DNA from: Collinsella aerofaciens
Lineage (GTDB): Bacteria > Actinomycetota > Coriobacteriia > Coriobacteriales > Coriobacteriaceae
Reading direction: 5' to 3'
Length of the DNA: 64,000 bases
Assembly (NCBI RefSeq): GCF_028206795.1
Contig: NZ_JAQLFJ010000004.1
Span: forward strand, 150,750 to 214,749
This document shows positions 7,757 through 17,331 of the stretch, piece after piece. A program made the translations under genes and the position numbers. The notes under the pieces were generated by a model. It ran no database searches and had not been told where the DNA came from. It was given only the letters and a program-made list of their open reading frames with translations. Positions within the stretch are counted from its first letter, which is position 1. The number at the start of each line of letters is the position of its first letter.

Positions 7757-9979
7757 ATGGAGAAGCATAAAGTGATCTGCCCGTACTGCGGCGCCGGTTG
7801 CCAGTTTAACCTCCTGGTCCAAAACGGCCAGGTCGTGGGCACCGAACCGCTCAACGGCATCACCAACCAGAGCGAGCTGTGCCTTAAGGGCATGAGCGGC
7901 TACGACTTCATCAACGACACCAAGATCTTGACTCCTCGCGTACTGCACCCGATGATCCGCCGCACTAAGGGTGCGGATCTTGAGCGCGTAAGCTGGGACG
8001 AGGCACTGGATTTCACCGCATCTAAGATGCAGGCCATAATTGACGAATATGGTCCTAACGCTGTCATGACCACCGGCTCTTCGCGAGGCGGCGGCAATGA
8101 GGCGAACTACGTCATGCAGAAGTTTACGCGTGCGTGCATCGGCACCCACAGCGTGGACAACTGCGCCCGTACTTGACACGGCCCTACTGTCCTCGGTCTG
8201 ATGGACACGGTTGGTTCAGGTTGCATGTCATGCTCCATCCCCGGTATGGAGGATGCGGGCTGCATTTTCCTCTTCGGCTATAACCCTGCCGATTCGCACC
8301 CCATCGTCGCAAGGCGTATCGTGCGAGCCAAAGAAAAGGGTTGCAAGATCATCGTCGCCGATCCGCGCCATATCGAAACCGCGCGTATCGCCGATCTCTA
8401 CCTTCCGATCAAGAACGGTTGCAACGTTGCGTTCCTCAACGCCTTTGCCAACTGCTTGGTCAACGATGGCCTCTACGACAAGGAATTCGTCGCCGAGCAC
8501 ACGAACGGCTTTGACGAGTGGTGGGAGACCATCAAGAACTACACTCCCGAATCTGTACAGGACATCACGGGTGTCGAGCCCGCGTTGATCCACCAAGCTG
8601 CCGAGATGTACGCCACGGCGAAGCCCTCTGCCATCATTGGCTGGGGCATGGGCGTATGCCAGCAGAAGCAGAACCTGAAGACGGTGCACACCATCGCCTC
8701 CATCGCCTGCGTTGCCGGCCAGATCGGCAAACCCAATTCCGGCCTCGCGCCCGTGCGTGGTCAGAACAACGTCCAGGGCTCCTGCGATATGGGCATGCTG
8801 CCTAACCTGTACCCTGGCTACCAGAAGGTCACCGACCCGGCAGTGCGTGCCAAGTTTGCCAAGGCTTGGGGCGTGCCCGAGGAAAAGCTCCCGCTCGAGG
8901 AGGGCTACAAGCTCACCGACCTGGGTCACCTGGTCGACGAGGGCAAGGTGCACTGCTTCTACAACTACGGCGAGGACCCGGTGCAGACCGAGCCCGATTC
9001 GGCCGGTATGCGCAAGACGCTCTCCGAGCTGGATCTGTTCATTTGCCAGGACATCTTTATGACGCAGACGACCATGCTCGCCGACGTCATCCTGCCTGCC
9101 ACTTCCTGGGGCGAGCACGAGGGTGTCTTTACCGCATCCGACCGTAGCTTCCAGCACTTTGATGCGGCTGTTCCGCCCAAGGGCGAGTGCCGCCACGACT
9201 GGGAGATCTTCGCGGACCTGTCTACGCGTATGGGCTACCCCATGCACTACGACAACACCGAGCAGATCTGGAACGAGTGCATTAGCCTGTGCCCCAACTT
9301 TGTGGGCGCGACCTACGAGAAGATGGCTCCCGAGGGCGGCTACGCCCAGTGGCCCGTCAAGAGCACCGATGTGAACGACCACGGTACGCCCGACATGTTC
9401 GCTGGTGGCAAGTTCACCACCAAGGACGGCCGCGCCAACCTGATGGCGCACGACTGGGAGGCGCCCTCCGAGCTTCCCGATGATGAGTACCCGCTCATCC
9501 TGTGCACCGTCCGCGAGGTCGGCCACTACAGCTGCCGCTCGATGACCGGCAACTGCAAGACGCTGGCACTGCTCGCCGACGAGCCCGGCTTTGTCCGCAT
9601 GAATCCCGCGGACGCCGAGGTACGCGGCATCAAGAATGGCGACATCGTCTCGATTCACAGCCGCCGCGGCCAGGTATACAGCCGAGCCGACGTGAGCGAC
9701 CGTATCAACAAGGGCACGGTCTATATGACCTACCAGTGGTGGATCGGCAAGTGCAACGAGCTGACCATGCACAAGGTCGACCCGGTCTCGCACACGCCCG
9801 AGGACAAGTTCTCCGCCTGCCAGGTCGACGCTATCGCCGACCAGGTCTGGGCCGAGGGCGAGGTCGAGCGTCAGTACACCGAGCTCAAGCAGGCTCTGGT
9901 CGACGCCGCCGCTCCCCAGGACGTTGAGCCCGGCGCCGCCAAGTTCGACGACGAGACACACGTGAATCAAATCGTGTAG
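7757..9979 (+). CDS. fdhF: formate dehydrogenase H, selenocysteine-containing
   Basis: 740 aa when the TGA at 8174-8176 is read as selenocysteine. Oxidises formate to CO2 at a molybdenum bis-MGD centre with one 4Fe-4S cluster. The cluster motif is CPYCGAGC followed by SELCLKG. The in-frame TGA lies in VDNCART-U-HGPTVLG, at residue 140, the same position as Sec140 of E. coli FdhF, and the frame continues uninterrupted for 600 residues. A SECIS-like hairpin follows the TGA, and selA, selB and selC are in the window. The start ATG 7757 has GGAAGGAGG upstream. Software that treats TGA as stop would split it into 139- and 592-residue pieces. Confidence 0.97.
8174..8210 (+). other. selenocysteine UGA codon and bacterial SECIS hairpin
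   Basis: TGA at 8174-8176. Eleven bases later TGTCC (8188-8192) pairs with GGACA (8203-8207) around a 10-nt loop TCGGTCTGAT. The GGTCT in the loop matches the SelB-binding GGUCU of the E. coli fdhF element, at similar distance from the UGA. Confidence 0.85.
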
Positions 9980-10000
9980 TCCCGTTCTCGTTGGCTTTTT

Positions 10001-10040
10001 GGGCCGGGCGTCCCGTACGTTCGGGAGCCCGGCCCGTTAT
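10001..10040 (+). terminator. terminator-like hairpin between fdhF and hyfA
   Basis: Outer stem GGGCCGGGC (10001-10009) with GCCCGGCCC (10027-10035), inner TCCCG/CGGGA pairs, then GTTATTTT. It may reduce hydrogenase expression relative to formate dehydrogenase rather than separate them fully. Confidence 0.65.
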
Positions 10041-10057
10041 TTTGAAAGGAAGTGGGG

Positions 10058-10675
10058 ATGAACCGCTTCATCGACATCAACCCGGAGAGGTGCATCGGCT
10101 GCGGAACATGCCAGTCCGCCTGTGCCGACGCCCACCGGATGCAGGGTCTTCAGGATACGCCGCGCCTGGCGCTCGTGAAGACCGGCGGTATTTCGGCCGC
10201 CCTTGCCTGCCACCATTGCGAGGGTGCCCCCTGCGCCGAGGTTTGCCCGGTGAATGCCATCGAGCACGATGGCGACCGCATCCACGTCAAGGAGCAGGAG
10301 TGCATCGGGTGCAGGCTGTGCGCCATCGCGTGCCCCTTCGGAGCCATCCATCCCGATGGCACGTCTATCGCCGGTGTCGCAGGCATGTGCGATCCGACGC
10401 CTTCGTATCCTAAGTCCCTGAGCAGCCTGCTTACGTGGGCTCCTGGCCAGTACACCTGCGCTGTCAAGTGCGACCTGTGCGCCTTCGATCCAGACGGCCC
10501 GCATTGTGTGGCGGCGTGCCCCACCAAGGCGCTGACCGTCATGGGCGGCGCGGCCGATCGCGAGCTCGACGAGGCCAAGCGCCTGCGTTCGATCGAAAAC
10601 GGTCCTGTCGTCGACGTTACCGCTGTGGCCCAGGGCCTGTCCGAGAAAGCAGAAGGGAGCGTAAACAATGGATAG
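10058..10675 (+). CDS. hyfA: hydrogenase-4-type ferredoxin subunit HyfA
   Basis: 205 aa, similar in size to E. coli HyfA. Four 4Fe-4S motifs: CIGCGTCQSAC, CHHCEGAPCAEVC, CIGCRLCAIAC and CDLC-CVAAC. It should relay electrons from the formate dehydrogenase to the hydrogenase module. Start ATG 10058 is preferred over GTG 10052 because GAAAGGA (10044-10050) then sits at good spacing. It overlaps hyfB by 8 bp, and it opens a run of nine hydrogenase genes in the E. coli hyfA-to-hyfI order. Confidence 0.92.
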   Translation: MNRFIDINPERCIGCGTCQSACADAHRMQGLQDTPRLALVKTGGISAALACHHCEGAPCAEVCPVNAIEHDGDRIHVKEQECIGCRLCAIACPFGAIHPDGTSIAGVAGMCDPTPSYPKSLSSLLTWAPGQYTCAVKCDLCAFDPDGPHCVAACPTKALTVMGGAADRELDEAKRLRSIENGPVVDVTAVAQGLSEKAEGSVNNG

Positions 10676-12686
10676 CATGACGCTGTTTATCGCATCGCTT
10701 GCCGTCTCGTGCATCGGTGCGCTCGCCTCGGTTCTGCTGATCAAGGCCGATAACGCTGCCAAAACCGCCGGCTGCCTTATCGGCGCCGCCGCCGCGGTGC
10801 TTTCGTTTGTGGCCGGTATCCAGGCCGTGCTGGGCGATGTCACGTCGGTCGACACCATCGTGTTCTTCCCGTTTGCCCATTTCCAGCTGCTGCTCAATCA
10901 GCTGTCCGGTCTGTTCGTGGCGCTCATCTCGGTGCTCGCGTTTGCCGGTTCGATCTACGGTCTCAACTACTTTGATGAGTACCCGGGCAAAAAGGGCCGC
11001 GCCGGCTTCTTCTTTAACACCTTCGTGGCGTCCATGATGCTCGTCATCACCGCCGACAACGTGTTTTGGTTCCTGGTCGCCTTTGAGCTCATGTCGCTGA
11101 CCTCGTACTTCCTGGTCGTGATCGAGGAGAACGAGAACTCCATTCACGGCGGTTGGCTCTACTTTGTGATCGCTCACGTGGGCTTTGTGCTCATCATGGC
11201 GAGCTTCCTCACCATGACCAACTTCGCCGGTGGCTCGTTTGCCTTTGCGGATTTCCGCGCCACGCAGTTTAGCCCCGCGGTCGCATCCGTGTGCTTCGTG
11301 CTCGCCTTCTTTGGCTTTGGCGCCAAGGCCGGTATCATCCCGCTGCACGGCTGGCTGCCCAAGGCACATCCCGAGGCGCCGTCCAACGTGTCGGCCCTCA
11401 TGTCCGGCGGCATGATCAAGATCGGTATCTTCGGTATCCTCAAGGTTGGTCTCGACCTGCTCTCCGCCTCGGGCGTTCAGGTCTGGTGGGGCCTTATGGT
11501 CATGGTCTTCGGTGCGATCTCGTCGGTCCTCGGCGTGGCCTTCGCCCTGCAGGAGCATGACATCAAGCGCCTGCTGGCCTATCACTCCGTCGAGAACATC
11601 GGCATCATTCTGCTCGGCGTCGGCGCCTCCATGGCCGCCATGGCGCTCAACTCTGTCGGCATCGCCGTCCTGGCCCTGATGGCCGCCCTCTACCACACGT
11701 TTAACCACGCGATGTTTAAGGGCGAGCTGTTCTTGGGCGCCGGTGCGCTGCTGTACTCCACGGGTACGCGCAATATGGAGAAGATGGGCGGCCTGTTCCG
11801 TCGTATGCCGGCAACGGCCATCTGTTTCCTCGTTGGCGCGCTTGCCATCTCGGCCATCCCGCCCTTCAACGGCTTTGTGTCCGAGTGGTTTACCTACCAG
11901 TCGCTGTTTAATGCCGCCATGCAGGGCGACAAGGCCGTCATGATCGTGGCCGTGTTCGCTGCCGTCGCGCTCGCCATTACCGGCGCGCTGGCTGTTACGT
12001 GCTTCGTCAAGGCCTATGGCGTCTCCTTTGCCTCCGCGCCCCGCTCCGAGGCCGCGGCCAATGCCAAGGAGGTTCCCGCCCCCATGGTGTTTGCGCAGGG
12101 CCTGCTTGCGGCCATCTGCGTCGTGCTGGGCATTGGCGCTCCCGTGATCGCGCCCGTGCTGGTCGATGTCGCCGCGTCCGTGCTGCATCCGTACGGTGGC
12201 GTGTTTGCCGCCGAGGGCATGGAGCTCATGAACCAGTACTCCGGCGCTGCCACCTCCACGCCCGCGATCGCTATTGCGCTCGTGGTGCTCGTCGGCCTTG
12301 CCTGCGGTTATCGCAAGCTCAAGACCGTCGGCAAGGTGCAGAAGTCCCAGCCGTGGGCGTGCGGCTATGCTCCCAACGAGCATATGCCCGTCGTGGCCAC
12401 GACCTTTGCCTCCGAGGTGTCCTGGTTTATGCAGCCTCTCTACACGCTGCGCGACCGCTGCACGGCCGTCTGCTGGTCCATCGCGCACTTCTTCCAGAAG
12501 CTCACCGGTGTGGCCGAGGCTGTGGAGCCCGTACCCGACAAGGTTCTCGTCGATGCCCCGCATAAGGGTGTCGAGAAGCTCGCCGACCTCGCGACTAAGC
12601 TCGAGGGCGGCAACTACAGCATCTATATCTGCTACATCGTCGCGGCACTCGTGGTGTTCCTCGTGCTCGCCGTGCAAATGGGTTAA
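10668..12686 (+). CDS. hyfB: hydrogenase-4 membrane subunit HyfB (NuoL-like)
   Basis: 672 aa polytopic membrane protein of the Nuo L/M/N antiporter-like group. The core has the characteristic PLHGWLPKAHPEAPSNVSALMSG region (about residues 224-246), with conserved Lys and His of the ion channel, and KRLLAYHSVENIGII. It is expected to form part of the ion-translocating arm of the group 4 hydrogenase. The start overlaps the end of hyfA. Downstream, hyfC begins 12 nt after the stop. Confidence 0.93.
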   Translation: MDSMTLFIASLAVSCIGALASVLLIKADNAAKTAGCLIGAAAAVLSFVAGIQAVLGDVTSVDTIVFFPFAHFQLLLNQLSGLFVALISVLAFAGSIYGLNYFDEYPGKKGRAGFFFNTFVASMMLVITADNVFWFLVAFELMSLTSYFLVVIEENENSIHGGWLYFVIAHVGFVLIMASFLTMTNFAGGSFAFADFRATQFSPAVASVCFVLAFFGFGAKAGIIPLHGWLPKAHPEAPSNVSALMSGGMIKIGIFGILKVGLDLLSASGVQVWWGLMVMVFGAISSVLGVAFALQEHDIKRLLAYHSVENIGIILLGVGASMAAMALNSVGIAVLALMAALYHTFNHAMFKGELFLGAGALLYSTGTRNMEKMGGLFRRMPATAICFLVGALAISAIPPFNGFVSEWFTYQSLFNAAMQGDKAVMIVAVFAAVALAITGALAVTCFVKAYGVSFASAPRSEAAANAKEVPAPMVFAQGLLAAICVVLGIGAPVIAPVLVDVAASVLHPYGGVFAAEGMELMNQYSGAATSTPAIAIALVVLVGLACGYRKLKTVGKVQKSQPWACGYAPNEHMPVVATTFASEVSWFMQPLYTLRDRCTAVCWSIAHFFQKLTGVAEAVEPVPDKVLVDAPHKGVEKLADLATKLEGGNYSIYICYIVAALVVFLVLAVQMG

Positions 12687-12698
12687 GGAGGGGAGAGC

Positions 12699-13625
12699 AT
12701 GAACAACATCGTACTTGCCGTTCTGCAGGGCGTGGTCGTCATGGCCGTCGCACCGTTCTTCTCCGGTCTCGGCCGCGTGATCCGCGCCAAGATGCACAAC
12801 CGTCGCGGCCCCAGCATCATGCAGGACTATCGCGACCTGGCCAAGCTCTTTGCGCGCCCCGAGTCCCAGAGCGAGGATGCGAGCTTTGCGCTGCGCATCA
12901 TGCCGCCGCTGTTCTTCGCCGTCGCCTTTATGCTCGCGATGGGTCTGCCGCTCTTTACGGCACAAAGCCCCATCCCGGTCTTTGGTGACGCCATCACCAT
13001 CATGTACAGCCTGGCGCTCGCCCGCTTCTTCTTCGCCCTCTGCGGTGTGGATTCGTCCAACGCCTACGCCGGTATCGGCGGCGTCCGCGAGCTGCTCATG
13101 AGCGTGCTCATCGAGCCGTCCATGCTGCTGGCGCTGTTTGCCGCCGCCCTGGTGTGCGGCTCCACTGACATCGCCACCATGGGCCAGCACATCATGACGG
13201 GCGCCATCGACGCGCCGGTCGCCGTGATCCTCGCCGGCATCGCCTTTGCGATTGCCTGCTACATGGAACTCGGCAAGCTGCCGTTTGATCAGGCCGAGGC
13301 CGAGCAAGAGCTTCAGGAAGGTCCGCTCGCCGAGCTTTCCGGCCCGTCGCTCGCCATGGCCAAGCTTGCCATGTCTATGAAACAGGTTCTGGTCGTCGCT
13401 TGGTTCTGCGCGATCTTCGTCCCCTGGGGCGAGCCCGCGACCGTGGGCGCCGCCGCCGTTCTGGGCGCCGTCATCTTCCTGGTGAAGTGCCTTATCGACT
13501 TTGTCGTGTGCGGCGTGATCGAGAACTCCTGCTCGCGCTCGCGTTTTAAGGTACTCGGTAATCAGACCTGGGCCGTCGTGGGCATCGCCGTTCTGGCGTT
13601 TGTCTTCGTGGTCGTCGGCGTGTAG
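12699..13625 (+). CDS. hyfC: hydrogenase-4 membrane subunit HyfC (NuoH-like)
   Basis: 308 aa with about eight membrane segments. Homologous to NuoH/HycD, which anchors the soluble catalytic arm to the membrane. A conserved loop is visible, IRAKMHNRRGPSIMQDYRDL near residues 27-46, as is the acidic ELGKLPFDQAEAEQEL loop near 190-205 that links quinone-site or ion-pump homologs. RBS AAGGAGGGGAG lies just before ATG 12699. Confidence 0.94.
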   Translation: MNNIVLAVLQGVVVMAVAPFFSGLGRVIRAKMHNRRGPSIMQDYRDLAKLFARPESQSEDASFALRIMPPLFFAVAFMLAMGLPLFTAQSPIPVFGDAITIMYSLALARFFFALCGVDSSNAYAGIGGVRELLMSVLIEPSMLLALFAAALVCGSTDIATMGQHIMTGAIDAPVAVILAGIAFAIACYMELGKLPFDQAEAEQELQEGPLAELSGPSLAMAKLAMSMKQVLVVAWFCAIFVPWGEPATVGAAAVLGAVIFLVKCLIDFVVCGVIENSCSRSRFKVLGNQTWAVVGIAVLAFVFVVVGV

Positions 13626-13640
13626 GAGAAGGGAGAAACA

Positions 13641-15098
13641 ATGTCATTTGCAGTCAGTCTGTCCCTTCTCGGCTTGGTCGCTATCGCGGCCCCGATGGTG
13701 GCCTCGGTGCTCGTCGCCCTGTTCCCCCGTCCGTACGCCAAGTGGTTCAGCGTTTTGGGTGCCGCCGTCTCGACGGCCTGCACCATCGCCCTCGCCGCGA
13801 ATTTCGCTGGCGCCGGCATGCCCGACACGCAGGTCCCCCTGATCTCGTTTGGGCAGACCCTCGTCATGGGATTCACCTTCGATCGCATGAGCACGCTCCT
13901 CGCGCCCGCCTTTGTGGGTATCGGCCTGCTTGTCGTGATCTATTCGATTCCCTATATGAGCGAGAATAACCGTGAGCATCCCGACGCACCGCGTCGTCGC
14001 TTCTACGCGTATCTCGCGACCTTCATCGGTGCCATGGCCGGCCTCGTGTACAGCTCGACCCTTTTGGGTCAGCTCGTGTTCTTTGAGATCACGGGTGCCT
14101 GCTCTTGGGGCCTCATCAGCTACTATATGTCGCCTACGGCCAAGAAGGCCGGCATGAAGGCCCTGATCATTACGCATATCGGTGCGCTCGGCCTGTATCT
14201 GGGCGCCGCCATCGTGTTTGCCCACACCGGCACCTTCGCCATTACCGCGATTGCCGGCCTCGACGCCAAGCTCAAGGCTATCGTCCTTTTGCTCGTGCTG
14301 TTTGCGGCCTGGGCCAAGTCCGCACAGGTTCCCATGTACATGTGGCTGCCTTCGGCCATGGAGGCGCCGACGCCTGTTTCGGCCTACCTGCATGGTGCCT
14401 CGATGGTTAAGGTCGGCGTGTGCGTGTTCGCGCGCGCACTCGTCTCTGCCGGCGAGATTCCCGAGATCGTGGGCTGGGTCGCCATTATCAACGCCATGGT
14501 CACCATGCTCTTTGGCTTCCTGATGTACCTGCCGCAAAAGGACATGAAGCGCCTGCTGGCCTTCTCCACGATCGCCCAGCTCTCCTATGTGTTCTTTGGT
14601 CTGGGCCTTTCGGTCTTTGGCAGCCAGCTCGCCTTCGATGGTGCCGTGTGCCACATCTTTAACCACGCCTTCGCCAAGACCCTGTTCTTCCTGATCGCGG
14701 GTTCGTTCTCCTTTACGCTCGGCACGCGTATGCTGCCCAAGCTGCGCGGCATCGTAAAGAAGTACCCGATCTCGGGTGTGGGCTTTGGTGTGGCGGCGCT
14801 CGCCATTGCCGGCGTGCCGCCCATGAACACGTTCTTCTCGAAGTTCCAGATTATCGCCGGCGGCTTTTCCGTTGGTGCCGGCAACGTCGCGATTCTTGTG
14901 CTCGTGTGCATCATGGTCGCCGAGACCGTCGCCACCTTTGCCTGGTTCCTCAAGTGGATGGGCTATTGCCTGCCCGGTGAGCCGAGCGAGGAAGTCGCCG
15001 CTGGTGCACCGCTCCCCAAGGCAATGGCATTCGTGTTCATCGTACTCATCATCATGGTCATCGTCAGCGGCCCGCTTTCGGCCAGCTGGATCGGTTAG
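13641..15098 (+). CDS. hyfD: hydrogenase-4 membrane subunit HyfD (NuoL/M-like)
   Basis: 485 aa, about 14 membrane segments. Second antiporter-like subunit. MYMWLPSAMEAPTPVSAYLH (about residues 233-252) is the signature of the NuoL type, followed by MVKVGVCVFAR and KDMKRLLAFSTIAQLSYV. Position four in the run, between the NuoH-like and HyfE-like genes, matches E. coli hyf. Start ATG 13641 has AGAAGGGAG before it. Confidence 0.93.
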   Translation: MSFAVSLSLLGLVAIAAPMVASVLVALFPRPYAKWFSVLGAAVSTACTIALAANFAGAGMPDTQVPLISFGQTLVMGFTFDRMSTLLAPAFVGIGLLVVIYSIPYMSENNREHPDAPRRRFYAYLATFIGAMAGLVYSSTLLGQLVFFEITGACSWGLISYYMSPTAKKAGMKALIITHIGALGLYLGAAIVFAHTGTFAITAIAGLDAKLKAIVLLLVLFAAWAKSAQVPMYMWLPSAMEAPTPVSAYLHGASMVKVGVCVFARALVSAGEIPEIVGWVAIINAMVTMLFGFLMYLPQKDMKRLLAFSTIAQLSYVFFGLGLSVFGSQLAFDGAVCHIFNHAFAKTLFFLIAGSFSFTLGTRMLPKLRGIVKKYPISGVGFGVAALAIAGVPPMNTFFSKFQIIAGGFSVGAGNVAILVLVCIMVAETVATFAWFLKWMGYCLPGEPSEEVAAGAPLPKAMAFVFIVLIIMVIVSGPLSASWIG

Positions 15099-15111
15099 GA
15101 GGTAGAACGAC

Positions 15112-15765
15112 ATGGGTTATTCGATCGTCAACATCCTTGGCGGCCTTCTGATCGTCACGTCCACCATGGTGGTCGTCTCAAAGAACATCAAGCACGCCAT
15201 CAGCTGGTATGCGGTGCAGTCGCTGGTGCTCGTGGGGCTGCTCGCCACGCTCGGTGTCACTACCGGCGCGCAGGAGCTGCTTATGTGGGCTGGATCTGCC
15301 TTTATCACCAAGGTCGTCCTGGTCCCTTACATCCTCAACCGCGCATACAAGAAGATGGGCGAGCCGAGCGACGCATCGCTCAAGGCCGGCCTTAAGCCCG
15401 CATGGGCCATTTGCATCATCGCCGTGGAGGTCGCGATTTGCTTTGCCGTCGTGACGCAGATCAGCCTGCCCACGGCCGAGGTCGCAACGCCTGCGCTCGC
15501 TATTAGCTTCGCTCACTTCTTTGTGGGCCTCACCTGCATCATCTCGCAGCGCAACATCATGAAGCAGATCTTTGGATACTGCCTTATGGAAAACGGCAGC
15601 CATGTGACGCTCGCGCTTTTGGCCCCCACCGCTCCCGAGATCATCGAGATCGGTATCGCCACCGACGCCATCTTTGCCGTCATCATCATGTCCATCGTCG
15701 TGCGTCGCATTTGGGACGACTCCCACTCGCTCGATGCGCGCGACCTGTCCGAGCTGAGGGGGTAG
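15112..15765 (+). CDS. hyfE: hydrogenase-4 membrane subunit HyfE
   Basis: 217 aa, small hydrophobic protein with about six to seven membrane spans, close to the size of E. coli HyfE. It contains a NuoK-like stretch (ILGGLLIVTSTMVVVSKNIK, residues 7-26) and a C-terminal MENGSHVTLALLAP segment characteristic of HyfE/HycC-associated subunits. AGGAGG precedes ATG 15112. The next start is 3 nt after the stop. Confidence 0.9.
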   Translation: MGYSIVNILGGLLIVTSTMVVVSKNIKHAISWYAVQSLVLVGLLATLGVTTGAQELLMWAGSAFITKVVLVPYILNRAYKKMGEPSDASLKAGLKPAWAICIIAVEVAICFAVVTQISLPTAEVATPALAISFAHFFVGLTCIISQRNIMKQIFGYCLMENGSHVTLALLAPTAPEIIEIGIATDAIFAVIIMSIVVRRIWDDSHSLDARDLSELRG

Positions 15766-15768
15766 TCC

Positions 15769-17328
15769 ATGGAAACGTTGATTCTCGCCCTGCTCGCGAC
15801 TCCTTTGGTGTTCTCGCTGGTCATGGCGTTTTTGCCCAAGAACACGTCCTATAACGTGTTTGCCGGTCTCAACCTGGTCTCCGTCGCAGCCGTCCTGGTG
15901 CTGTCGATTATGACGGCCGGTAACGTCCTTATGAGCGGCGACACCGCGAGCGCTCTTGGCCTGTGGTTCCACCTCGATTCGCTGGGCGCCATCTTTGTGC
16001 TGCTCATAGGCTTTATCGGTTTTCTCACGGGGCTGTTCTCGCTGCCCTATGTAAAGGCCGATATCGAGGAGGGCTCCATGCCCGCCGAGCGCGCCAAGCA
16101 GTATTTTGCGCTGTTTAGCCTGTTCGTGTTCACCATGCTGCTCGCGTGCCTGTCCAACAACATGATCCTCACGTGGGCCGCCGTGGAGGCAACCACGCTT
16201 TCCACTGTGTTCCTCGTGGGTATCTACAAGAACAAGACGGCCCTCGAGGCTTCTTGGAAGTATGCGATGGTCTGCACCGCCGGCGTGGCCTTTGGCCTGT
16301 TCGGTACGCTGCTGATCTACGCCAACGCCGCCGACGTGATTCCCAACGCCCACGAGGCCGCATTCCTGTCGTGCGTGCTGCCGTATGCCGACCAGTTCGA
16401 CCCGACGCTCATGCGCCTCGCCTTTGCGTTTATCGTGATCGGCTTTGGCACCAAGGCCGGCCTGTTCCCCATGCACACTTGGCTGCCCGATGCCCACTCC
16501 CAGGCCCCGAGCCCTGTCTCGGCCCTGCTCTCGGGCGTGCTGCTTAAGTGCGCCATGCTTGTGATCATGCGCTTCTACGGCTTTACCATCCAGGCCGTGG
16601 GCGCCGAGTATCCGCAGCTTTTGCTGTTGATCGTCGGCACGCTGTCCATTTTGGTGGCGGCGCTTTCGATGTTTCGCCAGGACGACCTCAAGCGCCGCTT
16701 TGCGTACTCGTCTGTGGAGAACGTGGGTGTTATCGCCCTGTGCCTGGGTATCGGTGGCCCTCTGGGTATCGCCGCGGCCCTGCTGCACTGCGTGTTCCAC
16801 GGCTTTACCAAGACGCTTGCCTTCTGCGTGTCCGGTAACATTCAGCACGCCTTTGGCACGCGTAGCTTGGCCAAGATCCAGGGCGTCGTCGAGGTTGCCC
16901 CTGCAACCGCTGCGCTCGCCATCCTGGCGCTGCTCGGTCTTGCCGCCTTCCCGCCCTTTGGCATGTTTATCTCCGAGTTCCTGACTTTTGTCGCCGGTGT
17001 TACCGCCGGCCCCATGTGGCTGGTCGTCGTGGTCGCCCTCGGTCTTACCGTGGCAATCTCCGCGCTCACCCGTATCGCACTCAAGTCGGTATTCGGCCAT
17101 GCGCCCCAGGGCATGGGCAAGCATGAGGCCCCGGCGCTCATGCTTATCCCCGAAATCATCCTGGCTGTCATGATCTTGTGGTTTGGCATCGCCACCCCGC
17201 TGCCCCTCGTGCACGGTGTGGAGACCGCGACCGGCATCGTGCTCGAGCAGAGCACCGAGGAACTTCACGCGACGCCGATGTACCGCGCTGTGTTCGGTAC
17301 CGAGACCGCTCAGAGCGAGGTGGAGTAA
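15769..17328 (+). CDS. hyfF: hydrogenase-4 membrane subunit HyfF (NuoN/M-like)
   Basis: 519 aa, about 14 membrane segments; third antiporter-like subunit. Signature MHTWLPDAHSQAPSPVSALL (about residues 236-255) and RQDDLKRRFAYSSVENVGVI near residue 303. Three antiporter-like subunits (B, D, F) distinguish the hydrogenase-4 type from the smaller Hyc complex, which has one. The last third is less conserved and ends polar. Start ATG 15769 follows GAGGGGG. Confidence 0.93.
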   Translation: METLILALLATPLVFSLVMAFLPKNTSYNVFAGLNLVSVAAVLVLSIMTAGNVLMSGDTASALGLWFHLDSLGAIFVLLIGFIGFLTGLFSLPYVKADIEEGSMPAERAKQYFALFSLFVFTMLLACLSNNMILTWAAVEATTLSTVFLVGIYKNKTALEASWKYAMVCTAGVAFGLFGTLLIYANAADVIPNAHEAAFLSCVLPYADQFDPTLMRLAFAFIVIGFGTKAGLFPMHTWLPDAHSQAPSPVSALLSGVLLKCAMLVIMRFYGFTIQAVGAEYPQLLLLIVGTLSILVAALSMFRQDDLKRRFAYSSVENVGVIALCLGIGGPLGIAAALLHCVFHGFTKTLAFCVSGNIQHAFGTRSLAKIQGVVEVAPATAALAILALLGLAAFPPFGMFISEFLTFVAGVTAGPMWLVVVVALGLTVAISALTRIALKSVFGHAPQGMGKHEAPALMLIPEIILAVMILWFGIATPLPLVHGVETATGIVLEQSTEELHATPMYRAVFGTETAQSEVE

Positions 17329-17331
17329 CGA

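Noticed and set aside
8174..8176. In-frame TGA as a nonsense mutation or pseudogene
   Set aside because: It lies at the Sec position of FdhF, is followed by a SECIS hairpin, and the frame continues with conserved residues; selA, selB and selC are present.
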